DNA from: Murdochiella vaginalis
GTDB lineage: Bacteria; Bacillota; Clostridia; Tissierellales; Peptoniphilaceae
Assembly: GCF_900119705.1 (NCBI RefSeq)
Contig: NZ_LT632322.1
Span: 1,364,001 to 1,428,000, forward strand
Reading direction: 5' to 3'
Length of the DNA: 64,000 bases
Part shown: piece after piece, positions 42,420 to 52,013 of the stretch
Numbering within the stretch: the stretch's first letter is position 1
Layout of the letters: each line of letters starts with the position of its first letter
Notes under the pieces: model-generated
What the model saw: only the letters and a program-made list of their open reading frames with translations
Database searches by the model: none
What the model was told of the DNA's origin: nothing
Translations under genes and position numbers: made by a program

Positions 42420-43060
42420 AGCTGTCTCCCTTTTTCTCTATGTCCGGTTTCTGCTTCCCGTACGCGAAACGCGACGCCCAATCGCCGAGCGATGCCCCGG
42501 CAAATCGCAATTTCCTCTTCTGAAAGGCTGAAACCCACGACCGAAAAAACCACCTCCGGAACCACTTTTTTGGCCCGGAAGGCATAGTCTAAAATCGCAT
42601 CAAAGGCGCGCTCGCCAAATTGCGGACGGCAGAGCGCCGCATAGTTTTTGGCATTGGAGGCATTTAAGCTGATGGATACCGTATCGATGAGGCCCGCCAA
42701 ATCGCCCGTCGTATCCCGCCCGTAAAGCAAGTCCGCCAAGCCGTTCGTATTGATGCGAATGGGCAAGTCAGGCCGTTTTTCTTTGGCATAGCGTGCGACC
42801 GAGAGAAGCACATCCAGTCGTTCCGTCGGTTCACCGTACCCGCAGAAGACCAGCTCGCTGTGCGCCGAAAGATCGCGCTCCGCAAGAAGCGACTTCACTT
42901 CCTCCGCCGCGGGCTCGCGTTTCAGCCACAGCGAATCGGCATCCCCCACGCCATCCATTTGTTCCCGCACACAAAAGGAACAGCGGCAGGGGCATTTATT
43001 GGTCAAATTAACATAAAGTCCGTCGCCATAGTCATACAGCACCGTTCCGATGGATTCCAT
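42416..43060 (-). CDS. Radical SAM protein, TatD-associated type
   Basis: 214 residues. The [4Fe-4S] motif CxxxCxxC is at Cys23, Cys27 and Cys30 (NKCPCRCSFC), followed by FCGYGEPTER (SAM GGE-like) and RINTNGLADLLYG. This compact arrangement fits the small radical SAM family often linked to TatD nucleases (my family recall). A TatD domain is encoded 3 kb upstream, fused to TcdA. The reaction is unknown. Confidence 0.85.
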   Translation of the reverse strand: MESIGTVLYDYGDGLYVNLTNKCPCRCSFCVREQMDGVGDADSLWLKREPAAEEVKSLLAERDLSAHSELVFCGYGEPTERLDVLLSVARYAKEKRPDLPIRINTNGLADLLYGRDTTGDLAGLIDTVSISLNASNAKNYAALCRPQFGERAFDAILDYAFRAKKVVPEVVFSVVGFSLSEEEIAICRGIARRLGVAFRVREAETGHREKGRQL

Positions 43061-43161
43061 GATCGTTCCTTTCTACGCAGTATACCGCGCATTGCACCTT
43101 CCGCCACACGGATAAAAGCGGAGTGCATTATGCGTTACTGAATTCATTCCCGATGCGCTGC

Positions 43162-43929
43162 TCAATATAGACCCATGCATTTTTCAGCCCACAACACAAA
43201 ACGGTGGGGCAGAAGTTTGGTCACAACGTGAATGCATTTTGCCATACCGCTCGAAAGGGAAATGTCCTTTCCCTTTTCCGCACGCCGAAGCGCCGTTTGT
43301 ACCACTGTATGTGCCTGTTCCACACCGATTTTTTTGATCGCTGATGCAGCTTTTACGGAGCCTGCATGATCAAAGAATTCGGTCTCCACGGGATTCGGGC
43401 ACACCGCCGTAACCGTAATATGCTGCGGTTGCAGTTCCCGATGCAACGCACGCGAATAGCTGAGAACGAAGGATTTCGTCGCAGCATAAACAGCAAATGT
43501 AGGTTGCGGTGAAAAAGCGGCGACCGATGCCAGCTGGAAAATGCGTCCGCCCCGCTGCATATACGGCAAACAGAGAGAAGTCATCCTGGAAAGCGCAAGG
43601 ACATTGAGCTCAATCATCGCCGCATTTTCCTCTTCGCCGAGCGCTCCCACTTTTCCTATTTTACCCAATCCGGCGGAATTCACCAGCGTGGCGATCTGTA
43701 CCGACTCGCGCTGCAGCGTCGAACGAATCGTCTCTAAAAAAGCAGGATCGGTGAGATCGCCGGCAAATGATCGTGCCGGCGTCGTTAAGGTGTCGGCGAG
43801 CGCTTCCAAACGCTCCCTGCGACGAGCGATAAGCCAAAACGCATCCACGCGCTCGGTCGCATCCAATTGCGTCGCAAATTCCCATCCCAGCCCGGACGAC
43901 GCGCCGGTAATGATCGCTATAGTTTGCAC
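43162..43929 (-). CDS. Short-chain dehydrogenase/reductase
   Basis: 255 residues from GTG 43929 (AAAGGAG upstream). Rossmann motif TGASSGLG, NSAGLG, the Ser in ASVAAFS, and catalytic Tyr/Lys in YAATKSF. The C-terminal HVVTKLLPHRFVLW resembles the DltE/YqjQ-like branch. Probably NADP-dependent; the substrate cannot be inferred. Confidence 0.9.
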   Translation of the reverse strand: MQTIAIITGASSGLGWEFATQLDATERVDAFWLIARRRERLEALADTLTTPARSFAGDLTDPAFLETIRSTLQRESVQIATLVNSAGLGKIGKVGALGEEENAAMIELNVLALSRMTSLCLPYMQRGGRIFQLASVAAFSPQPTFAVYAATKSFVLSYSRALHRELQPQHITVTAVCPNPVETEFFDHAGSVKAASAIKKIGVEQAHTVVQTALRRAEKGKDISLSSGMAKCIHVVTKLLPHRFVLWAEKCMGLY

Positions 43930-43996
43930 GGTTGTGCTCCTTTCTGAAATATATCGTTCGCGGCGATCGGCGCATGCCGCGCAACAGCAAGGGCTC

Positions 43997-45844
43997 TTAT
44001 TGATCTATTTTTCCTTTTCGCTTTCCGCCCGTCCACAGGCGATAATAGGTTCCTTTATTGGCCAACAGTTCCTCGTGCGTTCCCTGTTCTTCAATGCCTT
44101 CTTTCCCTAAAACGACGATGCGATCCGCATGCTGAATGGTGGTCAGGCGATGGGCAATCGTAAGGGTCGTGCGCCCGGACGAAAGATCCTCGAGGCTCTT
44201 CTCGATGAGCATTTCACTTTCATTATCCAACGCGCTGGTCGCCTCATCCAGAAGCAGAATCGGCGGATTTTTGAGAAACACGCGCGCGATGGCGATCCGC
44301 TGCTTTTGACCGCCGGAAAGCTTAACACCCCGCTCCCCGACATACGTTTCATAGCCGTGCGGCAAGTCCGTAATGAAGGCATGTGCTCCGGCCAGCTCCG
44401 CTGCATGCTGAATTTCCTCTTCCGTCGCACTGGGACGTCCGTAGGCAATGTTCTCCGCGACCGTGCCCGAAAAGAGATACACGTCCTGTTGCACGATGCC
44501 GATATTTTGTCGCAGGCTCTTGAGCTGCAAGGTCTTTACGTCCTGCCCGTCAATTTTCACACTGCCTGAGGTCGTATCATAGAATCGAGGTATCAGCGAA
44601 GAAAGGGTGGTTTTCCCTCCACCGCTCTCACCCACCAGCGCAAGATTTTCGCCCGGATGGATGGTAAGACAAAGATCGTGCAACACGCGGTTGTTTTCAT
44701 CCGGATAGGCAAATGTCACATGGTCAAAGACGATCTCTCCGCCGTGTACCACGAGCGGCTTGGCATCCGGTGCATCCACAATGTCCTCCGGCGTATCCAT
44801 CAGTTCAAAGAAGCGCTCAATGCCGGTAAGGCCCATGGAAAACTGCTCGGCAAACTCCACAATGCGGCGAATCGTCGCAATGAGCGTCGTCACATACAGT
44901 ACGTAGGCGACCAGATCGCCCGGGGTAATTTTACCCTTTACCAGGAAGAGCCCGCCCGCTGCAATCGTAATGGTATACATCAGTCCGTCAAAGAGACGCG
45001 TGGACATATTGAAATTCGCCATGGCCCGATAGCGCTCTTTTTTAATTTCCTTCATGCGGTGATTGCCCTCGGCAAACTTATCCAGCTCGATGTCCTCGGA
45101 AGTAAAGGCCTTCACGACACGCTGCCCCAGCAACGAATCCTCAATGCGAGCATTCAGATTGCCGATTTCCACACGCTGCGATTTCGTTGCCGCCCGGAAG
45201 CGATGGTTCAATCGAATCGAAACAAACAGCATTAGCGGCATGCAGGCAAAAATCAGCACCGTCAAGGGCAGTGACGAGAACGACAGGATGATGAACGACA
45301 CCACGATCTTAATGGCCGCAATGAAAAATTCTTCCGGACAATGGTGCGCAAATTCCGTCACGTCAAAGAGATCCGACGTAATGCGCCCCATAATATGCCC
45401 GATTTTCGTGTTGGAATAGTAGGCATCACTGAGCGTTTCCAGCTTGCGAAACGCATCCATGCGCATATCCGTTTCAATGTAAACGCCCATTATATGCCCT
45501 TGGGAACACATATAATAATAGGCGGCAGCATCAATCAAGCGCAGGATGATATAAATAAGAGCCAGCTGACCGATCCAGCCCATGCTCATCGCCTCAGGGT
45601 GCATCATGGCCGTATTGGTCAAGCTATACATGATGCGCGGCAACACAATATCGCAAAGCGTCGTCAACGCCGCACAAAATAAATCAAATGCCAATAGGCC
45701 ACGATAGCGCAGCAAATACGGCAAAAACCGACGCAATAATTCGCCGGTATCATAGGTTCTTGTGATGGTTTGGACGCCGTTTTGCGGTTTACCGTACCCC
45801 TTTTGCACTTTCTTCCCAGGAGCGCCCTGTGTCGACTTGGGCAT
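43997..45844 (-). CDS. ABC exporter, fused permease and ATPase
   Basis: 615 residues, homodimeric half-transporter architecture. Six membrane helices (about 40-330), including the intracellular loop DLFDVTEFAHHCPEEFF, then an NBD with Walker A GESGGGKTT, Q-loop, signature LSGGQKQRIAIARV, Walker B ILLLDEATSALD and the H-loop TIAHRL. MsbA/MDR-type lipid or drug export is the family role. It lies about 45 bp downstream of the TcdA-TatD gene. Confidence 0.93.
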   Translation of the reverse strand: MPKSTQGAPGKKVQKGYGKPQNGVQTITRTYDTGELLRRFLPYLLRYRGLLAFDLFCAALTTLCDIVLPRIMYSLTNTAMMHPEAMSMGWIGQLALIYIILRLIDAAAYYYMCSQGHIMGVYIETDMRMDAFRKLETLSDAYYSNTKIGHIMGRITSDLFDVTEFAHHCPEEFFIAAIKIVVSFIILSFSSLPLTVLIFACMPLMLFVSIRLNHRFRAATKSQRVEIGNLNARIEDSLLGQRVVKAFTSEDIELDKFAEGNHRMKEIKKERYRAMANFNMSTRLFDGLMYTITIAAGGLFLVKGKITPGDLVAYVLYVTTLIATIRRIVEFAEQFSMGLTGIERFFELMDTPEDIVDAPDAKPLVVHGGEIVFDHVTFAYPDENNRVLHDLCLTIHPGENLALVGESGGGKTTLSSLIPRFYDTTSGSVKIDGQDVKTLQLKSLRQNIGIVQQDVYLFSGTVAENIAYGRPSATEEEIQHAAELAGAHAFITDLPHGYETYVGERGVKLSGGQKQRIAIARVFLKNPPILLLDEATSALDNESEMLIEKSLEDLSSGRTTLTIAHRLTTIQHADRIVVLGKEGIEEQGTHEELLANKGTYYRLWTGGKRKGKIDQ

Positions 45845-45889
45845 ATGCCCTCCTCTCGTTTCCTCTTTTACTCGTCTTTCGTTTCTTTT

Positions 45890-47695
45890 TTACTCGTCTT
45901 TCGGCCAGCCGTAAAGTCTTTTCTGCGTTTTCATGATGATGTTCGTCATATCCTCTCCGCGCAATTCGGAAAGGCGTGCGAGCGTTTCGTAAAGACTTTG
46001 TTTAATTTCCTCGGCATAGGTGCGTGCAACCGTTTCATATGCATCTTTCTGCGTCGTACCCTCTGTCGTAATGGTTTGCGCCATGTCGTTTTTCTCTTCC
46101 CTTGTGGAGAAGCTTTGTTCCGCCGGTATCGGGTTTGCCGGTAAATCCGTCTCCAACAACAGGCTATCCGCCGGCACTTGCTTCACGTAGGCGCGCCCGC
46201 GCTTCGTTCGGAGCATCGCTGGATGCACGGAAAGAAGTCCGCCCATTCGTATGAGCCGCGTCAGCTCGTCGCTTGTTCCGGCAAAACGATGGACGATGGG
46301 AACCACGTTGGGCATGACCAGATTTTCTTCTTCATAAAGATCCAACAGTGGCGTCAGCGCACGTACGGCATGAAAGGAAAACACATACGATGTGTTCGAC
46401 TCCGCCGCCCGCTCCCGTACCAGCTGAAAGATGTGCCGCAGTACTGCCTGCTGCTCCACGGCAGACGCCTCCCGCAGACGTTTTTCGCTGAAATCCAGGC
46501 CGACTTCACCGATAAAGCGCGTTCTAGGCAATGCCTCCGCAAAAAAATCCAATTCCCGGCGATTCTTCTCCGGCGTATCCACCCACCAGGGATGGAAGCC
46601 CAAAGACAAAATCGGCTGAGGGTACGCATCATGGTCCGCTTTCATCGCACCTTCTCTTTCCTTGTCCAGTGCTACAAAGGCGGAAGGCAAAACCGTCTGC
46701 GCTACCAGGCGAATGTTCTCTTTGCCGAGCAGCCTTGCGGCTTTCTCACGAGAAGCCGAAGGCAAAAAGTCCCAATGCGCGTGTGTGTCTAAAAGATATG
46801 GTTTCGCCGACACATCGTTCTTTGCCCAATCGTCTGCTGTTTGCTTTTCTACGGTCTTCTCTTTTGTCTTACGCTCGTTCGGTGTTCCCTCTTTCGACAT
46901 CCGCTCGTCTGCAAGTTTCTTCCTCGGCGGATTCGGCATCTTCTCCAGCCCTGCCAGTCGGCAAATGACCTTCCCGGCCATCATCTGCCCCATAATGGGC
47001 GGCATATAGCTCATGGAGCCCAGCGTCTCCGCCTTGCCCGAACGGGTTGCGGTTTTCGTCGCAAGCGATGTGCGCGGCGGCTGCGGACTGAGTGGCGACT
47101 CGGTAGAAAAAATCACTTCCAGTTGAGATATGCCGCGTTTTCGGCATTCCCGACGCATCACCTTCGAAAGCGGACAGTTGAAGGTTTTCTCAACAAGAGA
47201 AAAGCGAAGCGCCATGGGGTCACGCTTGTTTGCCGCTCCCATGGCTGAAAGCAGCGGAATCTGCTGATTGGCACACCATTCGACAATTTCGAGCTTCTGC
47301 GAAACCGTATCAATACAATCCAGCACCACATCCGGCTTCGCAAAAGAATCCAACATGTCCGCCGTGTTCTCGCGCGTCAAAAACTGCTTTCGCGCATCAA
47401 CGTCACAGCCCGGATTGATGGCCAACACCATCTCCCGCATGACCTCCGTTTTTGCACGTCCCACGGTTGATGTAAATGCAATCGCCTGGCGATTGATATT
47501 GCTCTCCTCCACTACATCCCCATCCAGCAACGCCAAATGGCCTATGCCGCCGCGCGCCAGCGCTTCCACGCAGGACGACCCTACACCGCCAAGGCCGAGC
47601 ACCAGCACACGAGACTCATTCAGTTTTTGGATGCCTTCTTCTTGTAGCAACAGCGCCAGACGTTGCAGGCGCTGCGGAATGTTCGAATTGGTCAT
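45890..47695 (-). CDS. Fusion of TcdA (t6A dehydratase, ThiF family) and TatD-family hydrolase
   Basis: 601 residues. Residues 1-250: E1-like/ThiF fold with LGLGGVGSSCVEAL (33-46), DGDVVEESNINRQ, DCIDTVSQK and SKVMRRECRKRGI, the pattern of TcdA, which cyclises t6A37 in tRNA using ATP. About 253-298 is a charged linker. From 300: TatD-type metal site with DTHAHWD, GFHPWW, GEVGLDFSE, HAVRAL and LLLETDLP, as in TatD deoxyribonucleases/D-aminoacyl hydrolases. The two are normally separate proteins. The frame is open throughout, with no sign of a frameshift. AAAGAGG precedes the ATG. Confidence 0.88.
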   Translation of the reverse strand: MTNSNIPQRLQRLALLLQEEGIQKLNESRVLVLGLGGVGSSCVEALARGGIGHLALLDGDVVEESNINRQAIAFTSTVGRAKTEVMREMVLAINPGCDVDARKQFLTRENTADMLDSFAKPDVVLDCIDTVSQKLEIVEWCANQQIPLLSAMGAANKRDPMALRFSLVEKTFNCPLSKVMRRECRKRGISQLEVIFSTESPLSPQPPRTSLATKTATRSGKAETLGSMSYMPPIMGQMMAGKVICRLAGLEKMPNPPRKKLADERMSKEGTPNERKTKEKTVEKQTADDWAKNDVSAKPYLLDTHAHWDFLPSASREKAARLLGKENIRLVAQTVLPSAFVALDKEREGAMKADHDAYPQPILSLGFHPWWVDTPEKNRRELDFFAEALPRTRFIGEVGLDFSEKRLREASAVEQQAVLRHIFQLVRERAAESNTSYVFSFHAVRALTPLLDLYEEENLVMPNVVPIVHRFAGTSDELTRLIRMGGLLSVHPAMLRTKRGRAYVKQVPADSLLLETDLPANPIPAEQSFSTREEKNDMAQTITTEGTTQKDAYETVARTYAEEIKQSLYETLARLSELRGEDMTNIIMKTQKRLYGWPKDE

Positions 47696-47749
47696 GTTTC
47701 CTCTTTAATTCATTTATGAAACGCAGGAGTCTGCGCAAGCATAAGGAAC

Positions 47750-48540
47750 GCGCCGCCAACGTCGTTTCCAGCGGCGCACCGCCTTAAACGCGCCGCCAAC
47801 GGCATTTCCAGCGGCGCACCGCCTTAAACGCGCCGCCAGCGTCATTTCCAGCGGCGCTCCGCCTACGTGACCCTGTCTAACTGCTTTTTTTGCCGTTTGA
47901 TAGGGTCGGCGCCCCTGTCTAACTGCTTTTTTTACCGTTTGTCAGGGGTTAAATGGAGCTTTTGGACCCTGATTGGCGTCGGATTTCGTTGTTTGTCAGG
48001 GTCGGCGACCCTGTCTAACTGCTTTTTTTGCCGTTTGTCAGGGTCTAAATGAAGCTTTTTGACCCTGTCTATTGATGGATTTCGTTGTTTATCAGGGGCG
48101 GCGACCCTGTCTGGCCGCTTTTTTTGCCGTTTGTCAGGGTCTAAATGGGGCTTTTTGACCCTGTCTATTGATGGATTTCGTCGTTTGTCAGGGGCGGCGA
48201 CCCTGTCTGGCCGCTTTTTTTGCCGTTTGTCAGGGTCTAAATGGGGCTTTTTGACCCTGTCTATTGATGGATTTCGTCGTTTGTCAGGGGCGGCGACCCT
48301 GTCTGGCCGCTTTTTTTGCCGTTTGTCAGGGTCTAAATGGAGCTTTTCGACCCTGTCAATTGATGCATTTCGTCGTTTATCAGGGTCGGTGACCCTGTCT
48401 AACTGCTTTTTTTTGCCATTTGTCAGGGGCCGCCAGCGTCATTTCCAGCGGCGCTCCATCTTAAACGCGCCGCCAACAGCATTCCCAGCGGCGCTCCGCC
48501 TTTAACCGCGCCGCCATCGTCATTCCCAGCGGCGCTCCGC
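47750..48540. repeat. Palindrome island 3 (96-bp tandem unit flanked by B palindromes)
   Basis: Gene-free stretch between the TcdA-TatD gene and glsB. B palindromes (GCGCCGCC...GCGGCGC) occur about three times at each end (47750-47860 and 48427-48540). Between them are 12 C-type hairpins in two alternating kinds: CAGGG-TCGGCGA-CCCTG and CAGGGTC-(15 nt)-GACCCTG, with T-rich linkers. From 48101 to 48390 the pair repeats at exactly 96 bp (units beginning at 48101, 48197, 48293), nearly identical. Because 96 is a multiple of three, long but meaningless frames result. Confidence 0.85.
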
Positions 48541-48768
48541 TCAGCGTTTCTTTCCCGGAATAATCAGCAGCAAAAGCATGGCGCCGATCACCGATGGAAC
48601 GACGGCCATGTCCGCCAGATGCGGTCCCCAGGAGCCGAATAACGCCTGTCCGAGCGCCGAGCCACTCAGCCCGACGAGGACATTCGCAAGGCAGCCGAGC
48701 TTCTTGTGATCCATAATGCGTGCAGCGACCGCACCGATCAGTGCGCCGACTAGTATGCTCGTGATCAT
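48541..48768 (-). CDS. GlsB/YeaQ/YmgE-family stress membrane protein
   Basis: 75 residues, three hydrophobic segments with Gly-rich helices: ILVGALIGAVAARIM, GCLANVLVGLSGSALGQALFG, SVIGAMLLLLIIPG. Matches the transglycosylase-associated/GlsB family. It overlaps the PII gene stop as ATGA. The stop codon abuts palindrome island 3. Confidence 0.87.
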   Translation of the reverse strand: MITSILVGALIGAVAARIMDHKKLGCLANVLVGLSGSALGQALFGSWGPHLADMAVVPSVIGAMLLLLIIPGKKR

Positions 48769-49436
48769 TTGCTCACCAATCCTCTCACATCCGAAATGGA
48801 CTCAACAAAGAGAATGCCGGTGCCGGGACGAGCAAAATCAAATGCATCTTCCAATGCTGCAATCACGGAATTCACCACATCCTCGGTAGCAAGAATCAAC
48901 AGTAGCTCCTTCTCCGGCTCAATTTCGATGCCGAAAAGCTTCTCCGGCACTTGCTCGCCGGTGCCACGGCCGTGCAAGATGGTCCCGCCCCTTGCCCCGG
49001 CCTCACGTGCCACCGTCATAATCTCTTCGGCCATGCCCAAATTGACGACGACCGTTAGTTTTTTATATTGCATGTCTTCCTCCTCCGGGAGAATATCCAT
49101 CATGGAGTTCGCACTCATTTCCTCTTCACCATACATCATGCGCTCGATCGGCGTAAGAAAGGCAATGCCATGGTTGGGCTTGTGCAACGCCAGCTCTTCC
49201 GACGTCCTGTTCAAAAACGTCCGGGCTTTATTCGCATCCAACAGCATGTTCAATACTACTTTATCCTGGCGCTTAATTCCTAACAGTTGAAGAGTCCGAT
49301 TATTCACAGTGCCTTTTCCACGCAACACGAAAATGTTCTCCACACCTTGTTCTTTCGCCAGCGAAAGGCATTTCTTAGCCGAGGGCGGGCTCAAGATAAA
49401 TGTCACCATATACGCCCTTTGTCTTTTTGCCTCCAT
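48765..49436 (-). CDS. Tandem PII-like signalling protein
   Basis: 223 residues made of two PII-like ferredoxin-fold domains: about 1-95 (AYMVTFILSPPSAKKCLSLA) and about 120-223 (KKLTVVVNLGMAEEIMTVAREAGARGGTILHGRGTG, then EIEPEKELLLILA). The second keeps the T-loop-preceding GARGGTILHGRG region of PII-like proteins; the first is diverged. It lies 1 bp from the DUF1538 gene and probably gates or senses for that membrane protein. Ligand unknown. Confidence 0.87.
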   Translation of the reverse strand: MEAKRQRAYMVTFILSPPSAKKCLSLAKEQGVENIFVLRGKGTVNNRTLQLLGIKRQDKVVLNMLLDANKARTFLNRTSEELALHKPNHGIAFLTPIERMMYGEEEMSANSMMDILPEEEDMQYKKLTVVVNLGMAEEIMTVAREAGARGGTILHGRGTGEQVPEKLFGIEIEPEKELLLILATEDVVNSVIAALEDAFDFARPGTGILFVESISDVRGLVSK

Positions 49437-49437
49437 A

Positions 49438-50937
49438 TCACTTCTCTCCTTTCGCCTTTATGCGCGCCTTCGACGCATTCATCTTTGCCTGATAAAGTGC
49501 TCCCAACAGCTCAATGGCTAGGATGGGCACCATGGCTACGACCGCAATCATGCCGAAGCCATCTGCAACAACATCCGCCGTAGGCGTCTGTGCCGCAATT
49601 CCTTGCACGAAAGCCAAGGAAAAGGTTGCGGTCATAGGTCCGGATGCCACGCCGCCGGCGTCAATGGCCATGCCGACAAAGAGATCCGGCACAAAAAAGG
49701 ATAATAGCACGGCAAGGCCGAAGCCCGGTAAAAGAAGCATCCAAAGGGAAATCTGCGGTACGAGGATGCGCAAGGCCGATAGGAAAATTGCGGCCCCGAC
49801 AGCCAAAGAAAGGAACAGACAAACCAGACTACGCTTTACGGATCCGCCGGTAACATCCTCTACTTGATGTGTCAGCACGTGTACCGCCGGCTCTGCCAAA
49901 ACCGTCGTGATACCGAGGAAAAATGCGACCAAAAGCGCCGGTAACGGATTAGTTCCGGCAAGACGCGTACCCAACTCGGTTCCCAGATGCATGAATCCGC
50001 CATTGACTCCCAGAAGAAAGATGACCAATCCCAAGAATGCCAATGCCATCCCGCGCAGAATATCGATCATCATGCTCTTTTTATGCTTGATAGCTCCTCT
50101 TTGCAAAAGCAGATACGTAACTAAAATGGGCAAAAGAGAAAGAAAAGATTCCTTTGCCAAAAGCGGGATTTGAAAAAGATACATCTGCCATAACGGCATG
50201 TTTTCCGCGATCGTCTCCGGCAGCGTTCCGGAAAGTTTCCCTTGTCCAAAAAACAAGCCGACAATCAGCACCCCTAAAATGGCACCCGTTGAGGAAATGC
50301 CGATCACACCGAAGCTGTCCGCTTCACCGATTTTACTGTCCTTTTTCATGGCGGAAATACCGTACGCCAAAGAAAGCATAAACGGCACCGTGATGGCACC
50401 GGTCGTCGCCCCCGAGGAATCGAAAGCGATGGCCATAAAATCCACGGATGAAAACAGGGACAGCAGTAGAATCAATCCATATGCGCCGGCAAACACATAG
50501 CGCACGCGAATATTGTGCAGAATGCGCAACATGCCGATCGTCATCATCACGCCAATGCCGATTGAAACAGCAATCACCAGAATCCAGCGATTAAACGCAC
50601 CGCTCGTGACCGCATCCACCTGTTTTGCCAAAATATGCAGATCCGGTTCGGCAAAGGAGATAAAAAAGCCCAAGATGAGACTTGCCGTCATCACGATGGG
50701 ATAACTGTTCGTATGCGTGATCGAACGACCGGCATACTGTCCGATGGGCTCCAGTCCCTGGTCAATCCCAAAAAGAAAAATGGTCAGCCCCACAACCACC
50801 AGCACCGCGCCCACCAAAAAGGCGAGCAAAAGTGCCGGCGGTAGTGGAGCGACCGTAAAATGAAGCACCAAAACGATGAGCACGACCGGCAACACCGACA
50901 TAAGCACTTCTTTGACCTTGTTCCATAATATATTCAA
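49438..50937 (-). CDS. DUF1538-family membrane protein (two repeats)
   Basis: 499 residues from TTG 50937 (GAGG seven bases upstream). Two homologous halves of about six helices: LTIFLFGIDQGLEPIGQYAG and FISFAEPDLHILAKQVDAVTSG, mirrored by LVIFLLGVNGGFMHLGTELG and TTVLAEPAVHVLTHQVEDVTGG. The conserved AEP-HV-L-QV motif in each half suggests a transporter with internal symmetry. Substrate unknown. Coupled with the PII-like and GlsB genes. Confidence 0.88.
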   Translation of the reverse strand: MNILWNKVKEVLMSVLPVVLIVLVLHFTVAPLPPALLLAFLVGAVLVVVGLTIFLFGIDQGLEPIGQYAGRSITHTNSYPIVMTASLILGFFISFAEPDLHILAKQVDAVTSGAFNRWILVIAVSIGIGVMMTIGMLRILHNIRVRYVFAGAYGLILLLSLFSSVDFMAIAFDSSGATTGAITVPFMLSLAYGISAMKKDSKIGEADSFGVIGISSTGAILGVLIVGLFFGQGKLSGTLPETIAENMPLWQMYLFQIPLLAKESFLSLLPILVTYLLLQRGAIKHKKSMMIDILRGMALAFLGLVIFLLGVNGGFMHLGTELGTRLAGTNPLPALLVAFFLGITTVLAEPAVHVLTHQVEDVTGGSVKRSLVCLFLSLAVGAAIFLSALRILVPQISLWMLLLPGFGLAVLLSFFVPDLFVGMAIDAGGVASGPMTATFSLAFVQGIAAQTPTADVVADGFGMIAVVAMVPILAIELLGALYQAKMNASKARIKAKGEK

Positions 50938-51084
50938 GCAACTACCTCATCTTCTCTTTGTCTTCCTGCGTAGGGCATCCCGCGTCCAGTATGCGCTCGT
51001 CCTCGTTTGAGAACACCCGCGTTCTCTTGCCGAAAGGCGCTCTGCTCTTTCAGGAGAGCCAGGGAGATCTGCGGAAGACACCCG

Positions 51085-51912
51085 TTATTTCTCCAGAAAA
51101 CGCACTCCATACACCATTCCCAGCGCTGTCGGATAACTCATCTCCGGATCGTCGTGCGTTACCGTGCCGTCAAACCAAACCTGCACGCTCTGCCCTTTCC
51201 ACTCGTCCGCCGATTTGCCTTGGATCCGGTCGAACAGAATCGGTTCGTCGTTCCGAAATAAAAGGGTCTTCTTTCCGATCACCACCGCAATCGGCTTTCC
51301 CGCAGGCGAAAGCGTTTTTTGCAGATGCAGAAAGCGTTCCGGCACTTCCGTAACGTCCACCAACAGTCGGATCTCCTCCGTATTCGGCATAACTTCCGCT
51401 TCACGAACCTTGCCGGTAAACGTCGCAACGCCATCCGGAATCGACGTAGCATCCGCCTTCTCATCCACGAAAAGGATCCATTTATCGTTCTCTTTCACCG
51501 AGACGGCGGTTTCATTCCAGCGCTGGTATTCCATGCCCGTACCGAAGTTGGATTCACCGTCCTTGGTCGGTTTCTCTTTCGCCCCGACACTTGCTGTGAT
51601 TTTCCCGTCAGCTGTACCACAGGTCACGCCACTGTTGACAAAACCTGTGTCGCGATAACATTTTCCGTCAATTTGCACCATGCGGGGAACTTCTTCGGAA
51701 GGATTCTCGCCGAGCGGCTTGCTCTCCCCAGGGTTCTCTTCTGTTCCGGAAGCACTTCCTTGTTGGACACCGTCGGAAGACAGCTCGTTCACGATGCTGC
51801 TGTTTCTCGCCTCGTCGGAGGATTTCCCCGCTCCGCTCGGGGCATTGCAGGCACAGAACAGGATCGCTCCCAGGAGCAAACCGACCGTAACCATTCGTTT
51901 TTTCGTGTTCAT
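51085..51912 (-). CDS. Lipoprotein, unknown function
   Basis: 275 residues from ATG 51912 (AAAGGAGG upstream). Signal peptide with lipidation Cys22 (ILFCAC), then a Ser/Glu-rich linker to about 80. The remainder is a beta-rich extracytoplasmic region with no family recognised; SVKENDKWILFVDEKADAT and VQVWFDGTVTHDDPEM hint at OB/NTF2-like folds only loosely. Same strand as DUF1538, 147 bp upstream of it. Confidence 0.72.
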   Translation of the reverse strand: MNTKKRMVTVGLLLGAILFCACNAPSGAGKSSDEARNSSIVNELSSDGVQQGSASGTEENPGESKPLGENPSEEVPRMVQIDGKCYRDTGFVNSGVTCGTADGKITASVGAKEKPTKDGESNFGTGMEYQRWNETAVSVKENDKWILFVDEKADATSIPDGVATFTGKVREAEVMPNTEEIRLLVDVTEVPERFLHLQKTLSPAGKPIAVVIGKKTLLFRNDEPILFDRIQGKSADEWKGQSVQVWFDGTVTHDDPEMSYPTALGMVYGVRFLEK

Positions 51913-52013
51913 TGCATCCTCCTTTCCATTTCTTCCGTTTCTATTATAACCAATCGGCGCCGTTTCCACACAGGCACGAATCGGTTGGCCCCTCGCGCCC
52001 TATTGATCGCGGG

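Noticed and set aside
47867-48505. Reading frames of 61 and 148 residues in island 3
   Set aside because: Periodic products of the 96-bp unit (a multiple of three); no ribosome site.
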